Below, piece after piece: positions 6,794 to 8,026 of a DNA stretch of 8,026 nt; within the stretch, counting starts at the first letter, position 1; every line of letters begins with the position of its first letter. The notes below the pieces were generated by a model. The model saw only the letters and a list, made by a program, of their open reading frames with translations, made no database searches and was not told the DNA's origin. The DNA is taken from contig JAQVDF010000059.1 in NCBI GenBank assembly GCA_028698405.1, forward strand, positions 1 to 8,026, in the 5' to 3' direction. The position numbers were made by a program, and so were the translations under genes. The stretch comes from Phenylobacterium sp. GTDB lineage: Bacteria; Pseudomonadota; Alphaproteobacteria; Caulobacterales; Caulobacteraceae.

Positions 6794-7429
6794 TCAGCTC
6801 CGCTCGGAGGCCAGCTTGCGGCCGCGATAGGTGAAGAGCGGCTTGATGCCGGGGCCGCGCTTTGCGGTCTCGATCTCGGCCTCCTTACCGGCCTCTTCCA
6901 CCCGCCGGACCTCCGGAACCGCTTCCATGACCAGCTTCTCGACCCCCGCCTTCAGGGTCAGCCGCGCCGAGGGACAGCCCCCGCAGGCGCCGCTCAGCAC
7001 CACCAGCAGCGTGCCGGTCCTCGGCTCGAAGCGGGCGATGCGAATATCGCCGCCGTGTCCGGCGACGTAGGGGCGCACCCTGGTCCCCAGCACCGCCTGG
7101 ATGCGACCCTCGATCCCCGACGCCGACGCCGTCGCCTCGCCCGTCTCCGACAGGGCCGGCGCAGCTTCGTCCAGGAAGTCGGCCAGAGCGGCGATGACGC
7201 GCACCTTCAGGGTCGCCCAGGCCTCGGCCGCCTCGGCGCGGGTGACCGTCACGAAGTCCTCGGCGACGAAGACCTCCTCGATCCCTTCCACCTCGAACAG
7301 CCGCTCGGCGAGTGGCGAGCCCTGCGCCTGGCCACGCACGAGGCGCCGCCGCGGGCCGTCGGTCAGGCGGGTCTGGGGCAGCAGCTTCAGGGCGTTCGGG
7401 TTGGGGGTGGCTTCCGTGAAAACCAGCAC
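6794..7429 (-). CDS. Nfu-type Fe-S cluster scaffold/carrier protein
   Basis: A 211-residue protein that holds and delivers Fe-S clusters to target enzymes, probably in the cytoplasm. Residues 1-88 match the Nfu N-terminal domain (FTEATPNPNALKLLP, then SPLAERLFEVEGIEEVF and DFVTVTR). Residues about 104-172 form the NifU-like C-terminal domain (VRPYVAGHGGDI) with the cluster-binding pair Cys149 and Cys152 in ACGGCPSA. A charged tail of about 35 residues (RVEEAGKEAEIETAKRG to SERS) extends beyond the usual domain end. The start is GTG (7429-7427), with GAGG six bases upstream, and fits the family N-terminus exactly. Its stop codon directly abuts that of nsrR. Lying between an NO sensor and a ferredoxin, it could help rebuild clusters damaged by NO or supply the many clusters of nitrate reductase; both ideas are inferred from context. 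Confidence 0.92.
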   Translation of the reverse strand: MLVFTEATPNPNALKLLPQTRLTDGPRRRLVRGQAQGSPLAERLFEVEGIEEVFVAEDFVTVTRAEAAEAWATLKVRVIAALADFLDEAAPALSETGEATASASGIEGRIQAVLGTRVRPYVAGHGGDIRIARFEPRTGTLLVVLSGACGGCPSARLTLKAGVEKLVMEAVPEVRRVEEAGKEAEIETAKRGPGIKPLFTYRGRKLASERS

Positions 7430-7447
7430 GACGGGCCTCGGATTTGC

Positions 7448-7470
7448 GGCGGCGCAACTCTAGCGCCGCC
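7448..7470. repeat. 8-bp perfect inverted repeat between divergent nfu and fdxA
   Basis: The arms GGCGGCGC (7448-7455) and GCGCCGCC (7463-7470) are perfectly complementary around AACTCTA. The repeat sits in the 129-base gap between the nfu start (7429) and the fdxA start (7559), about 18 bases upstream of nfu. There is no T-run after it, and it lies between two 5' ends, so an operator or nfu leader hairpin is likelier than a terminator. A TAGAT-containing stretch at 7484-7488 is the only weak -10-like element towards fdxA that I see. Confidence 0.45.
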
Positions 7471-7558
7471 TAAACATGTACGCTAGATGCCTCTTTGATG
7501 AAGCCGCGCCGCGCCGCCCGCAGAGGTACGTCGCCGCCGCGGTCGCCGGAGCCCTCGC

Positions 7559-7894
7559 ATGACCTACGTCGTCACCGAAAACTGCATCAAATGCAAATAC
7601 ATGGACTGCGTCGAGGTCTGCCCGGTGGACTGCTTCTACGCGGGCGAGAACTTCCTGGTGATCCATCCCGACGAGTGCATCGACTGCGGCGTCTGCGAGC
7701 CGGAGTGCCCCGCTGACGCCATCGTCCCCGACACCGACCGCAAGGCCACGGGCGAGTGGCTGGCGCTCAACGCCGAGTACGCACAGATCTGGCCGAACAT
7801 CACCCGCAAGGGGACGCCCCCCGCCGACGCCGAAGCGTGGGACGGGGTCGAGAACAAGCGCCCTCACCTGAGCCCCAAGCCGCATCATGACTAG
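7559..7894 (+). CDS. fdxA: Seven-iron ferredoxin FdxA ([3Fe-4S][4Fe-4S])
   Basis: A 111-residue electron carrier closely resembling Azotobacter vinelandii ferredoxin I, cytoplasmic, with no signal peptide. Counting the initiator Met, Cys9, Cys17 and Cys50 fit the [3Fe-4S] ligands and Cys21, Cys40, Cys43 and Cys46 the [4Fe-4S] ligands. The two extra cysteines of the family, Cys12 and Cys25, are also present. Core motifs are [17 protein letters not shown] and [12 protein letters not shown], and the conserved tail [12 protein letters not shown] follows, so the protein is complete. ATG 7559 is supported by GGAG (7548-7551) seven bases upstream and by the family N-terminus MTYVVTENC. It is divergent from nfu. 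Its stop overlaps the stop of the following convergent gene within CTAG. Its electron partner is not evident here. Confidence 0.96.
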   Translation: MTYVVTENCIKCKYMDCVEVCPVDCFYAGENFLVIHPDECIDCGVCEPECPADAIVPDTDRKATGEWLALNAEYAQIWPNITRKGTPPADAEAWDGVENKRPHLSPKPHHD

Positions 7895-8026
7895 GCCAGG
7901 CGGCCGGCCAGCCTTCGCGCGCGCCGGCCGACCTCCTCCAGCAGCGCCGCGTGCACGCCGGACAGCCCGCCCTCGATGCCATCCTCGATGGCGTGGACGC
8001 AGGGGCAGAAGGAGCGGCGCACGGCC
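7891..8026 (-). CDS. C-terminal end of an unidentified protein (start outside window)
   Basis: The last 44 codons of a gene entering from the right edge on the minus strand, ending in TAG (7893-7891). I do not recognise the family. The visible part has a CPC motif (in [12 protein letters not shown]), a glycine-rich turn (GIEGGLSG) and an Arg- and Leu-rich amphipathic helix at the C-terminus ending GRLA. Forty-two of the 44 sense codons end in G or C, which strongly suggests real coding. The stop overlaps that of fdxA, so the two genes are convergent with no room for a terminator between them. The paired cysteines could bind metal or be a redox pair, but too little is visible to say. Confidence 0.6.
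   Translation of the reverse strand, partial: AVRRSFCPCVHAIEDGIEGGLSGVHAALLEEVGRRARRLAGRLA

Noticed and set aside
7495..7508. FNR box upstream of fdxA
   Set aside because: Only the left half TTGAT is present; the right half reads CCGCG instead of ATCAA.
7460..7888. 142-codon minus-strand frame opposite fdxA
   Set aside because: fdxA on the plus strand is unambiguous, with all nine family cysteines; the antisense frame has no recognisable domain.

Overview
The window is GC-rich and densely packed, with coding third positions almost entirely G or C. The protein types (a fused NarK1-NarK2 transporter, an FdxA-type 7Fe ferredoxin, an NsrR-like Rrf2 regulator, an Nfu scaffold) and an FNR/Anr-type DNA box point to a nitrate-respiring, probably denitrifying, alphaproteobacterium. 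A Caulobacterales-like lineage is possible, but the sequence alone cannot settle the genus.

Layout. Positions 1-6123 are one minus-strand block. In transcription order it holds a 66-residue protein of unknown function (6123-5923), a 927-codon gene for two fused nitrate/nitrite transporters (narK, 5867-3084), and narG, the catalytic subunit of membrane-bound nitrate reductase (from 3087 running off the left edge). narK and narG overlap by ATGA. The rest of narG and the expected narHJI lie outside the window. Upstream of the small gene is a near-consensus FNR box at 6171-6184, with a plausible -10 at the right distance for an anaerobic class II promoter. It reads into the small gene and so probably drives the whole nar block.

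Divergent from this block is nsrR (6332-6793), a putative nitric-oxide-sensing Fe-S repressor. A perfect 9-bp inverted repeat sits against its ribosome binding site. nsrR converges, with no intervening base, on a minus-strand nfu gene (7429-6794) for an Fe-S scaffold or carrier. nfu is in turn divergent from fdxA (7559-7894), a seven-iron ferredoxin, and an 8-bp inverted repeat lies between them. fdxA runs tail-to-tail into the C-terminal end of an unidentified minus-strand gene (7891-8026).

Taken together, the block imports nitrate, exports nitrite and reduces nitrate under low oxygen. Next to it sit a sensor for the nitric oxide that nitrite chemistry can produce and proteins for building Fe-S clusters, which NO damages, and for electron transfer. 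The links between the nar block and the nsrR/nfu/fdxA group are inferred from position. The least explained items are the small protein heading the nar block and the hairpin at the nsrR translation start. I saw no mobile element, CRISPR array, tRNA, rRNA or clear intrinsic terminator.
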